The notes: generated by a model from the sequence alone, not told the origin. DNA of 64,000 nt from Chitinophaga agrisoli (GCF_008386695.1 NZ_VUOC01000004.1:2296327-2360326), one strand, 5' to 3'. Numbered from the stretch's first letter, positions 9,014 through 18,779 are shown. Translations and numbers: made by a program.

Positions 9014-10531
9014 TTACCAATCTTTATTTTGAGACAGATTCGGGTCCAGATCTCTTTCTTTTTGCGGAATGGGCCAAAGATAATGTTTGTCCGTGAACGT
9101 TCTTGTAGAAGACACTGCCTCCACCGTAACGGGCTGCCCGTTGCTGATATAGGTCATGCCGTAAACCGGCCCCTGCATCACCGTAGCGCCTGTTTTCCAT
9201 CTTCTGATATCAAACAGGTGCAATCCTTCAAAAGCAAGTTCCACGGTACGCTCACGCCGCACAATTGCGCGTAATTCAGCCTGGGTCTTTCCCATGGCAA
9301 TATCAGGCAATTTGACATCGTCGCGGCTGTTCCTTACTTTATTGATAGCGTCATACACACTGGCATCCAGCTGATTCAATTCGATCTTTGCTTCCGCATA
9401 GGTCAGCAATACTTCCGCATAACGGAGTAGTATGATATTGATGCCGTTGTTAGAAGGATCCGCATAGTCGGCGTTGTTGATATACTTTTTGATGTTATAT
9501 CCTGTTGCAGACGAATAGTAAGTGCTCCCGATCGCATCTGCACCGCCGCCACCGGGCGTTGGTTTGAAAACAATACCGGAGGGCAGCGTATCGCCATTCA
9601 TAAAAATGGAGAAATGCATTCTCGGATCGTTGTCCTCATACATATCAACCATAGCCCGTGTTGGCACATAGTACCCCTGGGCATTCTTTTGTGAATAGGG
9701 CGCCAGCAGGTTGAAAACATTTACCGGCACCAAGTCTTTGATAAATTGTTTGTCCAGCAGTATTTCGCTATTGTTCTCCCCAGCATAGGTAAACAGGTTC
9801 TGATAAGATTTATTCAGCGAATAGCCGGTCACCTGCGAGGCGGCATCTACAGCGGCCTGGTACCTTCCTGCCCACAGGTCCGCACGAGCTTTAAGCGCCC
9901 AGGCTGTCCCCTGCCTGATCCTTCCGCGGTCAGCAGCAGACGGATAGGATGCGGGCAACAGAGGAGCAGATTCGGTGAGCTCTTTATCAACAAAATCATA
10001 GATCTGAGCAACCGGCGTACGGGTCAGTTTCACCGCTTCATCCACATTCAATGGTGTGGTGATCAGTGGCACATCTCCGAAAAGGCCTGCCAGCTTAATG
10101 TAGTGATACGCCCTGATGGTCCGCGCTTCACTCTTCAACCGGTCAATGAGGGCGGTATTGGTTGTATTCACCTTATCCACATTGGCCAGGAAATAGTTGG
10201 ATAGCTGGATACCCTGATAGGCAGCGGCCCAGGCGTTATAGACCGGCGCACTGGTAACATCATAGGTGCCCAGCTCAACGAAAGCTTCCGGCTGGAAATT
10301 CTGATTTACATGGGCAATATCAGTATAAGCATCCCAACTGAAGATTGTATTCCCGTCCAGGAAAGTATAAATGGCATTCACCGCCAGTACGGCATCCTGT
10401 TCTGTTTTCCAGAAAATATTGGTGGACAGGCGATCATTTGGCACGGTATCCAGCAGGTCCTTGTTGCAAGCCGATGCCAGGATCACGGATAATCCGATGA
10501 AGAAAGTATATTTTATAAGAAGACGTTTCAT
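9014..10531 (-). CDS. SusD/RagB-like outer-membrane glycan-binding lipoprotein
   Basis: A 505-residue surface lipoprotein that forms the lid of a SusC transporter and captures oligosaccharide. The lipobox is ASAC (Cys at residue 22), followed by NKDLLDTVP, a common SusD start. The N-terminal tetratricopeptide-like helices include [15 protein letters not shown], and the C-terminal RagB part carries [23 protein letters not shown] and HYLWPIP. Length is normal for the family. It lies 19 bases after the SusC stop and directly before the sulfatase, so it is almost certainly in the same transcript. Confidence 0.95.
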   Translation of the reverse strand: MKRLLIKYTFFIGLSVILASACNKDLLDTVPNDRLSTNIFWKTEQDAVLAVNAIYTFLDGNTIFSWDAYTDIAHVNQNFQPEAFVELGTYDVTSAPVYNAWAAAYQGIQLSNYFLANVDKVNTTNTALIDRLKSEARTIRAYHYIKLAGLFGDVPLITTPLNVDEAVKLTRTPVAQIYDFVDKELTESAPLLPASYPSAADRGRIRQGTAWALKARADLWAGRYQAAVDAASQVTGYSLNKSYQNLFTYAGENNSEILLDKQFIKDLVPVNVFNLLAPYSQKNAQGYYVPTRAMVDMYEDNDPRMHFSIFMNGDTLPSGIVFKPTPGGGGADAIGSTYYSSATGYNIKKYINNADYADPSNNGINIILLRYAEVLLTYAEAKIELNQLDASVYDAINKVRNSRDDVKLPDIAMGKTQAELRAIVRRERTVELAFEGLHLFDIRRWKTGATVMQGPVYGMTYISNGQPVTVEAVSSTRTFTDKHYLWPIPQKERDLDPNLSQNKDW

Positions 10532-10550
10532 TTGTAATGCAGTTACGTTA

Positions 10551-13500
10551 TTAAAACTGAATGTTTAAGCCCATTGTCCGGAGAGAGATCTGCGGATAAT
10601 AATTTACACGGCCGGAAGGGACTTCCGGGTCCAGGTTCCATTCGTTCAGCTTTGAAATGGTGAGCAGGTTAGTGGCGGATACATACACGCTTACCCTGGC
10701 AACACGCAGTAAATCCAGCACGCTCTGAGGAAGGCTATAGCTGAGTTGCACGTTTTTAAGCCTTACATAGGATGCATCTATCACTAAAAGGTCTGATGTG
10801 GCTACATTGCGAAGATTCCCCTTTATAACCCGGGGAAAACGTGCGTCCGTGCGCTCCGGCGTCCAGTAGGCATTAGTGTAAATGGCGGAAGTGAACCCCT
10901 CATTATTTCCCATTTCCGTGATAGGGCCTGACAAACGGGTATCCACATCTGCAGCGCCCTGGATCAGGATATTCAGTGAAAAGTTCTTATAAGAAAGATC
11001 TGAGTTTACACCGAATATGTACCGGGGGAATGTGTTGCCGATAGCCGTCATATCGTTTGCATCTATCTTACCATCTTTATTCAGATTCAGGTATTTGACA
11101 TCGCCGGGTTTGGAATTGGGGGCATAGCCCGGATATGCATCCGCTTCCTGCTGCGTTTGAAAAAACCCATCCGTTTTGTATCCCCACAGTGTGTTGATGG
11201 GAAGGCCTGTTTTGATGATGTAGCGGGGATCGATATCTGTACCGGAGATGTATGGGCCTGTACCTTTCAGGTCAGTCACCTTATTGGTATTGATACTGAG
11301 GTTTGCTCCCACACTATAACGGAGCTTGTTATTACCTGCCGGGTTATTCCGGTAGCTCACTAAAAACTCCCATCCTTTATTCTGAACGGAACCTGCATTC
11401 TGCGGCGGGGCGGCCAACCCGATCGTTGCCGGAATGCCCAGGTTAAGCAGGATATCGTTGGTCTGTTTATTATAGTAATCTACCGTCACGGACAGGCGGT
11501 TGTTAAGGAAAGACGCATCCATACCAACATCCGTCTGCGTAGTGGATTCCCAGCCAAGGTCTGTATTGGCCAGGCTGGTCTGGCGGTAGCCCTGTACGGG
11601 CACATCGCCAAAAGTATAAGTCGTTAAATACAATGACGGGTAATAGCTGTAGAGGTCTACAGACTGGTTACCGGTCTTACCCCAGGAACCACGCAGTTTA
11701 AGGCTGGGCACTGCATCTGCCAGCGGTTGCCAGAAAGGCTCCTGTGATATGCGCCAGCCGGCGGACAATGAAGGGAAGAAGCTGTAACGTTTGTCTCCCG
11801 TGAACCTGGAGGAGCCATCGTAACGTCCATTCAGTTCAAACAGGTACTTGTCATTAAAGGCATAATTCAAACGGCCAAAATATGAGCGAAGACCAAACTG
11901 GGCATCTGACCCGGAATTGCTTTTGGTAGCATCGTTGGTGCCCTGGTCAATGGACTGGATCTCATTGTTATAAAAGCGCTCACGATAAGCATTCAGCAAT
12001 GTCTGCTGGTTATCTATCTGGGAATATCCCACCAGTGCTTTAATGTTATGCTTGCCGATATTGGTTTCATAATTCAACAGGCTGTTCACCGTCAGCTCTT
12101 CCAGCGTGTTCCTTGTCTCATTCAGCGTATTTTTCGCCACCGTTTTTACGAAGCCGGTGTTTTTATCGGTATTGGTGTAAGCATCGACAAAGGATTTTAT
12201 ATACTGGTCACGAACCCGTTTGGCAAGCTGGGTAGAAAAGGTAAGCCCTTTCGCTATTTTCCACTCCCCTTTCACATTTCCAAGTAAATAATTTTCATTC
12301 TGATGCGTAAGACCGCCAATTTCTGCGAACATCAGGGGATTATTACCCTGCGCGCTTAAACCATAGGTGCCATCGGCATATTTGGGTACCGCCCATAGTG
12401 ATCCGGTGGTCATGTTATAGAACGGATCGACCGTGGGATTCTGTGATTTGTTACTTCTGTAGTTGACATCAAAAGTAAAGTGAAAGCGATCGCTGGGGTT
12501 AAAATCGGTGGATAAACGGATCTCCTGGATCTTATCGTCGAAATTCTCCACTACCCCTTCCTGGTTCTGATAGCGGATGTTAGCGCGGGCCCTGAAAAAC
12601 TCATTGCCGCCGGATAGCGAAAGGTTCTGGCTATATTGGGGCGCATTTCTGAACATGGTCTGGTACCAGGTGTTAGGCAACGGATATTTTTCTCGATCAG
12701 TTGCGTGCACCCAGGTTTCAATGCCTTCATCGGTAAATTTGGCGGGCACTGTAGCGCCGGCATTTTTGTAAGCATCCTGCTCCAGGCGCATATAGGATTC
12801 AATATCCATATGCTCCGGCCTGTTAATGGATTTTTGGAGCGCGTAGTAGTTATTCAGCGATACAGATAACTTGCCACTCCTGGCCCTTTTGGTGGTGATC
12901 AGCAAAACCCCGTTAGTGGCGCGGGAGCCATATATAGCGGTGGAAGAAGCGTCTTTTAAAATGGAAACAGATTCGATGTCTTCCGGGTTGATATCCATCA
13001 GCCGTTGCTCAATGCCATCCACGATTACCAGTGCATCATTTTTACTGAGGTCATAACCGCCGCTGGTGCTGCTACTGTTCACGTTAAATGTGGTAACGCC
13101 GCGCACGCGAATGGCGGCCTGGGAACGGCCAGGTATGCCACCCTGGTCCAAAACAGTAACACCCGGCGCCTGGCCCTGTAAAGCCTGGGAGAAATTACTC
13201 AAAGGCCGCTTATTCAGGTCCGCCCCACTGATCTGGCTTACGGAGCTGGTGAGGCTGGTTTTCTTCTGACTGCCATACCCTACCACCACCACATCCGTGA
13301 GGGCGGATGCAGCCTCCTTCAATATAATATTGATCTCCGTGCGATTCTTTACGGCAATTTCCTGCTTTTCATAACCAATGAAGGAGAAGATCAGTATGCC
13401 GTTATTATCCGGCAGCCGGAGCGTATAAGCGCCATCGCTCCCGGTGATGGTACCGGTAGTAGTGGCGCCTTTCAGAAGAATATTCACGCCGGCAAGCGGC

Positions 13501-13928
13501 TGGCCCTTACTGTCTGTAACTTTACCCGTAATAGTGACCGGCGGTATATTTTCGCCGGAAGCGCCCTCCCTGGCCATAATGATGATGGTAGCAGCATTGA
13601 TAGTATAATCGAAAGGCTGCCCGGACAAACAGCGCGACAACACATCGCGTAATTCCGCGTTAGTGACATGGATGCTTACCGGCGCAGCCTTTTTTAGTGA
13701 CTTGGAATCATACAATACACTATAGCCCGTTTGCCGGTGTATTTCCGCCAGCACCTCTTTTAGCGGACTATTAGTTTTGTTTAAACTGATCTTTTGAGCG
13801 AACGAAGTGGCGTGAACCTCAATGATCATCACAACGCTGAATAAAATAGCCAATTTCATGGTTAGTAGAAATTTAGGCATGCAGCAAGCCAACCTCCTGC
13901 ATAGTGGAGCAGTGGAAATTTTGTACAT
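10551..13928 (-). CDS. SusC-like TonB-dependent transporter with STN domain
   Basis: A 1125-residue outer-membrane glycan importer. Order: signal peptide (hydrophobic to about residue 45, ending TSFAQK), STN domain (about 46-120), carboxypeptidase-like regulatory domain (GKVTDSKGQPLAG onwards, about 132-210), plug with VVVVGYG and SVLKDASSTAIYGSRATNG, then the beta barrel to the C-terminal aromatic residue. The STN domain is the part that contacts a FecR anti-sigma protein, which matches the FecR gene directly upstream. Several internal Met codons near the N-terminus (residues 17 and 24) could also start translation. It is the transporter of the sulfatase/esterase locus and would take substrate from the SusD protein, powered by TonB-ExbB-ExbD. 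Confidence 0.96.
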   Translation of the reverse strand: MYKISTAPLCRRLACCMPKFLLTMKLAILFSVVMIIEVHATSFAQKISLNKTNSPLKEVLAEIHRQTGYSVLYDSKSLKKAAPVSIHVTNAELRDVLSRCLSGQPFDYTINAATIIIMAREGASGENIPPVTITGKVTDSKGQPLAGVNILLKGATTTGTITGSDGAYTLRLPDNNGILIFSFIGYEKQEIAVKNRTEINIILKEAASALTDVVVVGYGSQKKTSLTSSVSQISGADLNKRPLSNFSQALQGQAPGVTVLDQGGIPGRSQAAIRVRGVTTFNVNSSSTSGGYDLSKNDALVIVDGIEQRLMDINPEDIESVSILKDASSTAIYGSRATNGVLLITTKRARSGKLSVSLNNYYALQKSINRPEHMDIESYMRLEQDAYKNAGATVPAKFTDEGIETWVHATDREKYPLPNTWYQTMFRNAPQYSQNLSLSGGNEFFRARANIRYQNQEGVVENFDDKIQEIRLSTDFNPSDRFHFTFDVNYRSNKSQNPTVDPFYNMTTGSLWAVPKYADGTYGLSAQGNNPLMFAEIGGLTHQNENYLLGNVKGEWKIAKGLTFSTQLAKRVRDQYIKSFVDAYTNTDKNTGFVKTVAKNTLNETRNTLEELTVNSLLNYETNIGKHNIKALVGYSQIDNQQTLLNAYRERFYNNEIQSIDQGTNDATKSNSGSDAQFGLRSYFGRLNYAFNDKYLFELNGRYDGSSRFTGDKRYSFFPSLSAGWRISQEPFWQPLADAVPSLKLRGSWGKTGNQSVDLYSYYPSLYLTTYTFGDVPVQGYRQTSLANTDLGWESTTQTDVGMDASFLNNRLSVTVDYYNKQTNDILLNLGIPATIGLAAPPQNAGSVQNKGWEFLVSYRNNPAGNNKLRYSVGANLSINTNKVTDLKGTGPYISGTDIDPRYIIKTGLPINTLWGYKTDGFFQTQQEADAYPGYAPNSKPGDVKYLNLNKDGKIDANDMTAIGNTFPRYIFGVNSDLSYKNFSLNILIQGAADVDTRLSGPITEMGNNEGFTSAIYTNAYWTPERTDARFPRVIKGNLRNVATSDLLVIDASYVRLKNVQLSYSLPQSVLDLLRVARVSVYVSATNLLTISKLNEWNLDPEVPSGRVNYYPQISLRTMGLNIQF

Positions 13929-14040
13929 TTGAAACGTGGGTTTAATAAATAATCGGTTGCAATCCTGGTTGTTTTAAGCCTGCACCAGCAGGGACGCCGC
14001 AAACGTTCCTGCTTTTTTTCAGGCATTCGGTATCAGTTTT

Positions 14041-15228
14041 TTATTTCATAATTAATACTTTCCTCCCTTCGATTTTATAGTGAATTGTTTTTGTAAGTTG
14101 CATGTTATCAAGCAATTCCGTAATGTTATTATACCGGGATACTGTCCCCCCAAACTCACGGTCGCTCAGGTCTCCCACAAATTCGATCTCTACATCGTAC
14201 CATCTGGCTACCTGTTTCATGATCTCCACAATGCTTTCATCGCGGAAAACAAAGAACCCGTTCTTCCATCCCATAACTTTTTCCATATCGGCAGTCGTCA
14301 CTTTTATGTCTGAGGCATCGTTTTGGATGGCGCCTTGCTGGCCAGGGACAAGCATTACCGAAGCATTCGCCTTTTTAAATTTGATGGAGCCTTCCAGCAG
14401 CGTGGCGCTGACTGATCCATTATCCGAATAAGCATTGATATTGAAATGCGTGCCATATACCTCTACGGTAGTGCCGTTTGCATTTACACTAAAAGGCCTT
14501 GACGGGTCTTTTGTCACCTCGAAGTAGGCCTCCCCGCTTAATTCTACTGTACGGGCAGTTTTGCTGAAAGAAACAGGGAACCGCAAAGAGGAGGATGCGT
14601 TCAGCCATACTTTTGACCCGTCTTCCAGTACGATCTCATGCTGTCCGCCCCGTGGCGTATTGATGATATTGATATCATTATCATTCTCTTTACCCGCGTG
14701 CTGGTCAAAGACATAGATCACTTTACCTGCTGCCGTTTTACTGATCCGCATGCCGCCTATTTGCCTGGTATCCCCTGTTGGGATATCATTCAGCACGATC
14801 TGCGAGCCATTGGCCAATTGTAGCGTGGCCTTATTGCTGCCGGGCATAATTGTTTGTGACTTCACCGGAACGTTCCTGGCGACGGGCCTATTTTCTTCAG
14901 CCTGCGTGTTGCGCGTAAAATGCCAGACGCCCCAGCTGGACGCCAGTATTAATAGAACCGCTGCCGCAGCTTTCGGCCACCAATTATAACTTCTTCGCTG
15001 TCTATGGGCATGATCTGATGCCTGTTGCAAGATCCCGTCTGCCTTGTTAGCGGGCATTGCCGGCAACCCGGTTTCATCCATTTCGTACCAGGTTTCCTCC
15101 ATTAGTTGCTTTAGCTCATCTTCATCTCCTGATTGCCTGAGCAATTGCTTCAGTTCCTCCAGCTCTGCTGCAGAACATTGATCATTCAGGTATCGGTCGT
15201 ATAAATATCTCAATCGTGAGTCCGTCAT
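14041..15228 (-). CDS. FecR-family anti-sigma factor
   Basis: A 395-residue inner-membrane regulator. The N-terminal cytoplasmic region (about 1-75) binds the sigma factor and a single transmembrane helix lies at about 84-102 (AAAAVLLILASSWGVW). The periplasmic FecR domain includes TPRGGQHEIVLEDGSKVWLN and LSGEAYFEVTKD, and a C-terminal DUF4974/STN-like domain runs from about residue 315. In known systems it senses the substrate-loaded SusC through the STN domain and releases the sigma factor. Encoded between the ECF sigma gene (165 bases away) and SusC (112 bases away), exactly as in classic trans-envelope signalling units. Confidence 0.94.
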   Translation of the reverse strand: MTDSRLRYLYDRYLNDQCSAAELEELKQLLRQSGDEDELKQLMEETWYEMDETGLPAMPANKADGILQQASDHAHRQRRSYNWWPKAAAAVLLILASSWGVWHFTRNTQAEENRPVARNVPVKSQTIMPGSNKATLQLANGSQIVLNDIPTGDTRQIGGMRISKTAAGKVIYVFDQHAGKENDNDINIINTPRGGQHEIVLEDGSKVWLNASSSLRFPVSFSKTARTVELSGEAYFEVTKDPSRPFSVNANGTTVEVYGTHFNINAYSDNGSVSATLLEGSIKFKKANASVMLVPGQQGAIQNDASDIKVTTADMEKVMGWKNGFFVFRDESIVEIMKQVARWYDVEIEFVGDLSDREFGGTVSRYNNITELLDNMQLTKTIHYKIEGRKVLIMK

Positions 15229-15393
15229 ATCTTCAGATGTTTTCCGGCCTGGGTTCAGGTTCCTTTTATTAGAGACAATCGAATGAGAGGGGATGGAGTA
15301 ATGGGAGGGGAAATTTTTTTGGGGGGGACACCAGTCGGCTGAGGGGATACGGTAAGGCCTGGGGCCATAAACCGGGATACGGTTGCGGACAGT

Positions 15394-15984
15394 CTATATG
15401 CTTCTAAGGTAGTATGTAATAACGGCGCATATTAAAATAAACAGGTCGTTTTTTGCGGCATAGCTGCGCATGAATTGCAAGGCCAGCTGCATATGCTTTT
15501 TGATGGTTAGGGGGGACAATGAAAGTAGTTTGGCCGCCTCCTTATATTTTAGCCCTTTTATATGGCAAAGGTTGAATACATCCCGTTGCCTGTCCGGCAA
15601 TTGCTGGATAACGCGTTGCAGGTTCTTTTGGGAATCATTTAAATAGATCGCTTCCTCCGTCTCGCTCTGAGGCTCGTACCAATACTCATATTTGGTTTGA
15701 CGCTGCTTTAGCTCAAATTGCCGGCGCTTTAAAATATTCAGGGTATGGTTACGGGTGACTGACATCATAAAATTCTCCATGTTCTTAATAGTGTGGAGAT
15801 CCTGATATTCGAACAACTTAACAAAAACATCCTGCAGAATGTCTTCCGCCAGCACTTCCGACTTGGTGACCTTTAAGGCGTAATGGTAAATTTTATTATG
15901 ATATTTCCTGAACAGATAGCTGATAACCTCATCCCTTGACGAAGAGAAGTGTAGATATTGCTCATCTGTATATACATCTGACAT
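15394..15984 (-). CDS. ECF RNA polymerase sigma factor
   Basis: A 196-residue ECF sigma-70 factor. Region 2 includes EDILQDVFVKLFEYQ and a helix binding the -10 element. Region 4 with the helix-turn-helix is about 125-175 (QQLPDRQRDVFNLCHIKGLKYK, then EAAKLLSLSPLTIKKH). The last 17 or so residues (LFILICAVITYYLRSI) are strongly hydrophobic, which is not part of the sigma fold and could anchor the protein to the membrane. It is first in the FecR-SusC-SusD-sulfatase series and should activate that operon, and perhaps its own gene, when substrate is sensed. Confidence 0.94.
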   Translation of the reverse strand: MSDVYTDEQYLHFSSSRDEVISYLFRKYHNKIYHYALKVTKSEVLAEDILQDVFVKLFEYQDLHTIKNMENFMMSVTRNHTLNILKRRQFELKQRQTKYEYWYEPQSETEEAIYLNDSQKNLQRVIQQLPDRQRDVFNLCHIKGLKYKEAAKLLSLSPLTIKKHMQLALQFMRSYAAKNDLFILICAVITYYLRSI

Positions 15985-16256
15985 ATTAACGTGTTTTAGC
16001 TCCCTGCCTGCAGACGGTTTGCCTGAGGGTAGCTACGATTGGCTATATCCTGGTTGAAAAATGCATCTCACAATCCGTGGAATGACTACTGATTGTTTCG
16101 TTTGGCAATAGTTATACGTTATTAAACGCGGCAGCTAATATAACAAATTTATGACAATCTGTTTTTTTTGTGCGCCCGCCTCTACGGGCGCCTGATCCAT
16201 CCAAAATACTAAAAGCTTATTAAAAATGCCGGGAGAGGAAGCTGTGCTCAAAGCTG

Positions 16257-16529
16257 TTAAGCACGGTTAAGGCCATTCAGTACACTGGCTATCTGCCTCA
16301 TTACTTTACGGGTAGCTTCTACATTACCGGAGGCGTCTGCGAACAAAGTTTTTAATGTCTGCAGGTTGTCTGTTACTACTAGCGGTAGTGGTTTGTACTT
16401 TTCGAGAATGGCAAAGATTTCATCAAGCTGGGGAGCTGCTTCACTGTGGATCTTAAAGGAATACGGCGGGTCGAGGAAATAAAGTTTGATTTCCGCTAGT
16501 CTTACTACGTCTTTGTTGGTCATCTTCAT
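16257..16529 (-). CDS. Hypothetical 90-residue protein
   Basis: A small soluble-looking protein with predicted helices and no signal peptide, transmembrane segment or motif I recognise. It is supported as a gene by a near-ideal TACCTTTG promoter element only five bases before the ATG, and by protein-like composition (regular Leu/Ile spacing near FAILEKYKPLPLVVTDNL). The alternative start at residue 3 (MTNKD) would fit a leaderless transcript from this promoter better. Function unknown. Confidence 0.6.
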   Translation of the reverse strand: MKMTNKDVVRLAEIKLYFLDPPYSFKIHSEAAPQLDEIFAILEKYKPLPLVVTDNLQTLKTLFADASGNVEATRKVMRQIASVLNGLNRA

Positions 16530-16533
16530 GTTG

Positions 16534-16541
16534 CAAAGGTA
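16534..16541 (-). promoter_or_regulatory. -7 promoter element abutting a start codon
   Basis: TACCTTTG on the minus strand ends four bases before the ATG of the 90-residue protein. A transcript starting from this box would have almost no 5' untranslated region. Confidence 0.55.
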
Positions 16542-16773
16542 CGATTTAAGTTATCAAGGGGGAAATGGACGTATAATTGCAATACTAAATATGAATAACT
16601 TATTACAAGCGAGGTGCTGGAGGTAAAAGTAAAGATATCTTAAGCCTTTTAACCGGACGATCCTTGGCATTTGTAGCATTGAAAGCAGCATTTTCAACCG
16701 CAGGTTCCCTCGATTTAACCAGGGTATGCTATCATTAGCAGATTTGTCCATGCAATAAACGCTGTTGTCCATG

Positions 16774-16802
16774 TTGCGGAAACACCCGTTGATCTAATTT
16801 TG
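16774..16802 (+). promoter_or_regulatory. Promoter with -33 and -7 elements
   Basis: TTG at 16774-16776 and TAATTTTG at 16795-16802 are 18 bases apart, which fits the Bacteroidota promoter layout. It lies 24 bases before the ATG of the AhpD-like gene and probably drives the three-gene set to 18706. Confidence 0.55.
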
Positions 16803-16826
16803 ACTCATTGAATAACAGTGACTTTT

Positions 16827-17366
16827 ATGAAAACAATACAGGTACCCATCAAAGAACAGGTAAGCGCCGATTCACAGGCTATATTTAACCAATTACATAA
16901 ACGACTGGGCAAAGTCCCGAACTTATACGCCACCATTGGCTACTCTGCGAACGCCCTGAAAGGATTCCTGGATTTTGAAGCCACTGTAAATAAAGGTGCA
17001 TTTTCTCCTAAAGAAAGAGAGGCTATTGCTCTTATTGTATCTGAAATAAATGGCTGTAATTATTGTTTGGCGGCGCATAGCATGTTAGCCATAAAAAACG
17101 GTTTTACTAAAGAAGAGACATTATCCATAAGAAGGGCCGATGTAAGCGACGCCAAATTGCAATCCATCTTACAGTTGGCCAAATCAATAGTTGTAAACAA
17201 AGGGCATGCAGGAGATACCGAGCTCGAGAACTTCTTCGCCGCCGGATTCGATGAAGCAGCCGTGATGGAACTCATCGGTTTGATCACAGTGCGCGTATTT
17301 ACCAATTATGTATACGCTTTAACCGATATCCCGGTTGATTTTCCTGCAGCAGAACCAATAAAATAA
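16827..17366 (+). CDS. AhpD-like / carboxymuconolactone decarboxylase family protein
   Basis: A 179-residue all-helical protein of the CMD/AhpD family, often peroxidase-like. The redox motif is GCNYCLAAH (Cys-x-x-Cys followed by His), with Glu residues upstream (FSPKEREAIALIVSE), matching the AhpD proton-relay layout. The ATG at 16827 is preferred over an in-frame GTG three codons earlier, since a good promoter ends 24 bases before it. It is the first of three closely spaced genes with an NTF2-like protein (20 bases) and a metallo-beta-lactamase fold protein (24 bases). Thiol-dependent peroxide reduction is likely from the motif; the physiological substrate is unknown. Confidence 0.9.
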   Translation: MKTIQVPIKEQVSADSQAIFNQLHKRLGKVPNLYATIGYSANALKGFLDFEATVNKGAFSPKEREAIALIVSEINGCNYCLAAHSMLAIKNGFTKEETLSIRRADVSDAKLQSILQLAKSIVVNKGHAGDTELENFFAAGFDEAAVMELIGLITVRVFTNYVYALTDIPVDFPAAEPIK

Positions 17367-17386
17367 CCACTAAAATAACAGTAACA

Positions 17387-17815
17387 ATGAACACCTCAAA
17401 TCAAAACACTATCCTCCCAACTGATGAGGAAAAACTGCACATCGCTAATACATTCCTCACTTCGCTGAAAAATGACGAATGGGATACCATGCGGTCAATA
17501 ATCGCCCCTGATGCTATCTGGACATTACCCGGCACCAGCATTCTTTCTGGTCCTGCAAATGGCGCCGATGCCATTATCCGCCGTGCGCAGGGATTGAAAC
17601 GTTTCGGCGTTAAATTTCAATTAATGCATATTTTATACGGCCTGCATGGTGTTACGCTTTCTCTACATAATACCTCCAGCAGAGACAATCTGATACTGGA
17701 TGAACAGGTGGCTATTGTTTGCCAGATAAATGATGGCAAAATTACTTCGATGGCTACTTATCTCTCTGATGTTGCCGGCATTAACCAGTTCTTCGTTCCC
17801 GGTATCATTGATTAA
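17387..17815 (+). CDS. SnoaL/NTF2-like protein
   Basis: A 142-residue protein with the cone-shaped NTF2/SnoaL fold pattern. The N-terminal helices include IANTFLTSLKNDEWDTMRSI, then APDAIWTLPGTS, a mid helix with GADAIIRRAQGL, and a C-terminal strand with EQVAIVCQINDGKI and the final hairpin. No signal peptide. Members are enzymes or ligand-binding proteins for small hydrophobic molecules and the catalytic residues vary, so no reaction is assigned. It sits between an AhpD-like and a metallo-hydrolase gene, probably as one transcript. Confidence 0.85.
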   Translation: MNTSNQNTILPTDEEKLHIANTFLTSLKNDEWDTMRSIIAPDAIWTLPGTSILSGPANGADAIIRRAQGLKRFGVKFQLMHILYGLHGVTLSLHNTSSRDNLILDEQVAIVCQINDGKITSMATYLSDVAGINQFFVPGIID

Positions 17816-17839
17816 GTCTTCACATTAAAATTTCTTAGG

Positions 17840-18706
17840 ATGAAATATATTAAAGGCCTGCTGGCATTGCTGCTGGTAGTGGTTCAGTTTGCCAACGCGC
17901 AGAGCCGTAAAACAATGCAATGGATTGGCGGCCCCACCTATGTGTTACAGTTGGGTAGCTTTAAAATACTGACAGATCCCATGTTGAGCCCGAAAGGAGA
18001 TTCTGCTTTTATCATTAAACAACATCCTGGCACCGGGCAAATGAATGCGCCCATTACGAGGCTCATTGCGCCGGCGCATTTTGACATGTCCAAAATCGAT
18101 CTGTTGCTGATCAGCCATCCCCACGCTGACCATATTGACAAACAGGCAATAGAAAAACTGAACAAGGGTATACATCTTGTTGGCCCTGAAGTGAACCATG
18201 ATACTTTTAAAAACTGGGGATTTACAGATATCAATGGCCTGAACTGGGATGATAGCACCATGATGCAGAAAGGAAATGAGCGCCTGAAGATCATTGCGGT
18301 GAAAGCCGTTCACGCAGCTAACGAACCCTTACGTACAGCATTGGGCAAAGGGAATGGTTATATTATTGAATACCGTAACGGCCAGGAGCTGTACCGGATC
18401 TATTGGACGGGTGATACCGTGTGGTTCAATGAAATGGACGGTTACACCCGATATGGGAAAATTGATCTACTAATCCCGGATATGGCTGCTGTTGGTTCTG
18501 ATGGTAACATCGGAAGAAGAGGGATGAACTGGGTTGACTGTTTGCACATGGCCAATGTTGTAAATCCGGGGAAGATCATTCCGGTGCATCATTCTACGTT
18601 TTCTATGTATGTAGAGCCGATTTCTGTGATGAAACTTACTTTTGCGGATACGCGGTTTGGTAAGAGTTTGCGTGTGCTGAAAACGGGGGAAACCGCGAAG
18701 CTGTAA
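17840..18706 (+). CDS. Exported metallo-beta-lactamase fold hydrolase (UlaG-like)
   Basis: A 288-residue metal-dependent hydrolase. The signal peptide is at residues 1-20 (LLALLLVVVQFANAQ). The metal-binding motif LISHPHADHID provides His-x-His-x-Asp-His. A second His lies near AVKAVHAANE, the bridging Asp in YWTGDTVWF, and the last His in IIPVHHSTFS. The layout resembles UlaG-type lactonases and phosphodiesterases rather than true beta-lactamases. It ends the three-gene set and is followed by a strong bidirectional hairpin. The substrate is unknown. Confidence 0.9.
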   Translation: MKYIKGLLALLLVVVQFANAQSRKTMQWIGGPTYVLQLGSFKILTDPMLSPKGDSAFIIKQHPGTGQMNAPITRLIAPAHFDMSKIDLLLISHPHADHIDKQAIEKLNKGIHLVGPEVNHDTFKNWGFTDINGLNWDDSTMMQKGNERLKIIAVKAVHAANEPLRTALGKGNGYIIEYRNGQELYRIYWTGDTVWFNEMDGYTRYGKIDLLIPDMAAVGSDGNIGRRGMNWVDCLHMANVVNPGKIIPVHHSTFSMYVEPISVMKLTFADTRFGKSLRVLKTGETAKL

Positions 18707-18727
18707 AAATATTTTTATAGTATATAA

Positions 18728-18777
18728 CAAGAATCCATCTACTTTTTCAGAGATGGATTCTTGCATTTAATTTTTTT
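18728..18777. terminator. Bidirectional terminator
   Basis: A perfect 13-base inverted repeat (CAAGAATCCATCT at 18728-18740 and complement at 18751-18763) lies between two convergent genes. It is followed by AATTTTTTT on the plus strand; on the minus strand the downstream run is A/T-rich but weaker. Confidence 0.85.
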
Positions 18778-18779
18778 AG

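Noticed and set aside
16554-16772. 72-codon minus-strand frame
   Set aside because: Composition unlike protein and it would overlap the promoters of the flanking genes.
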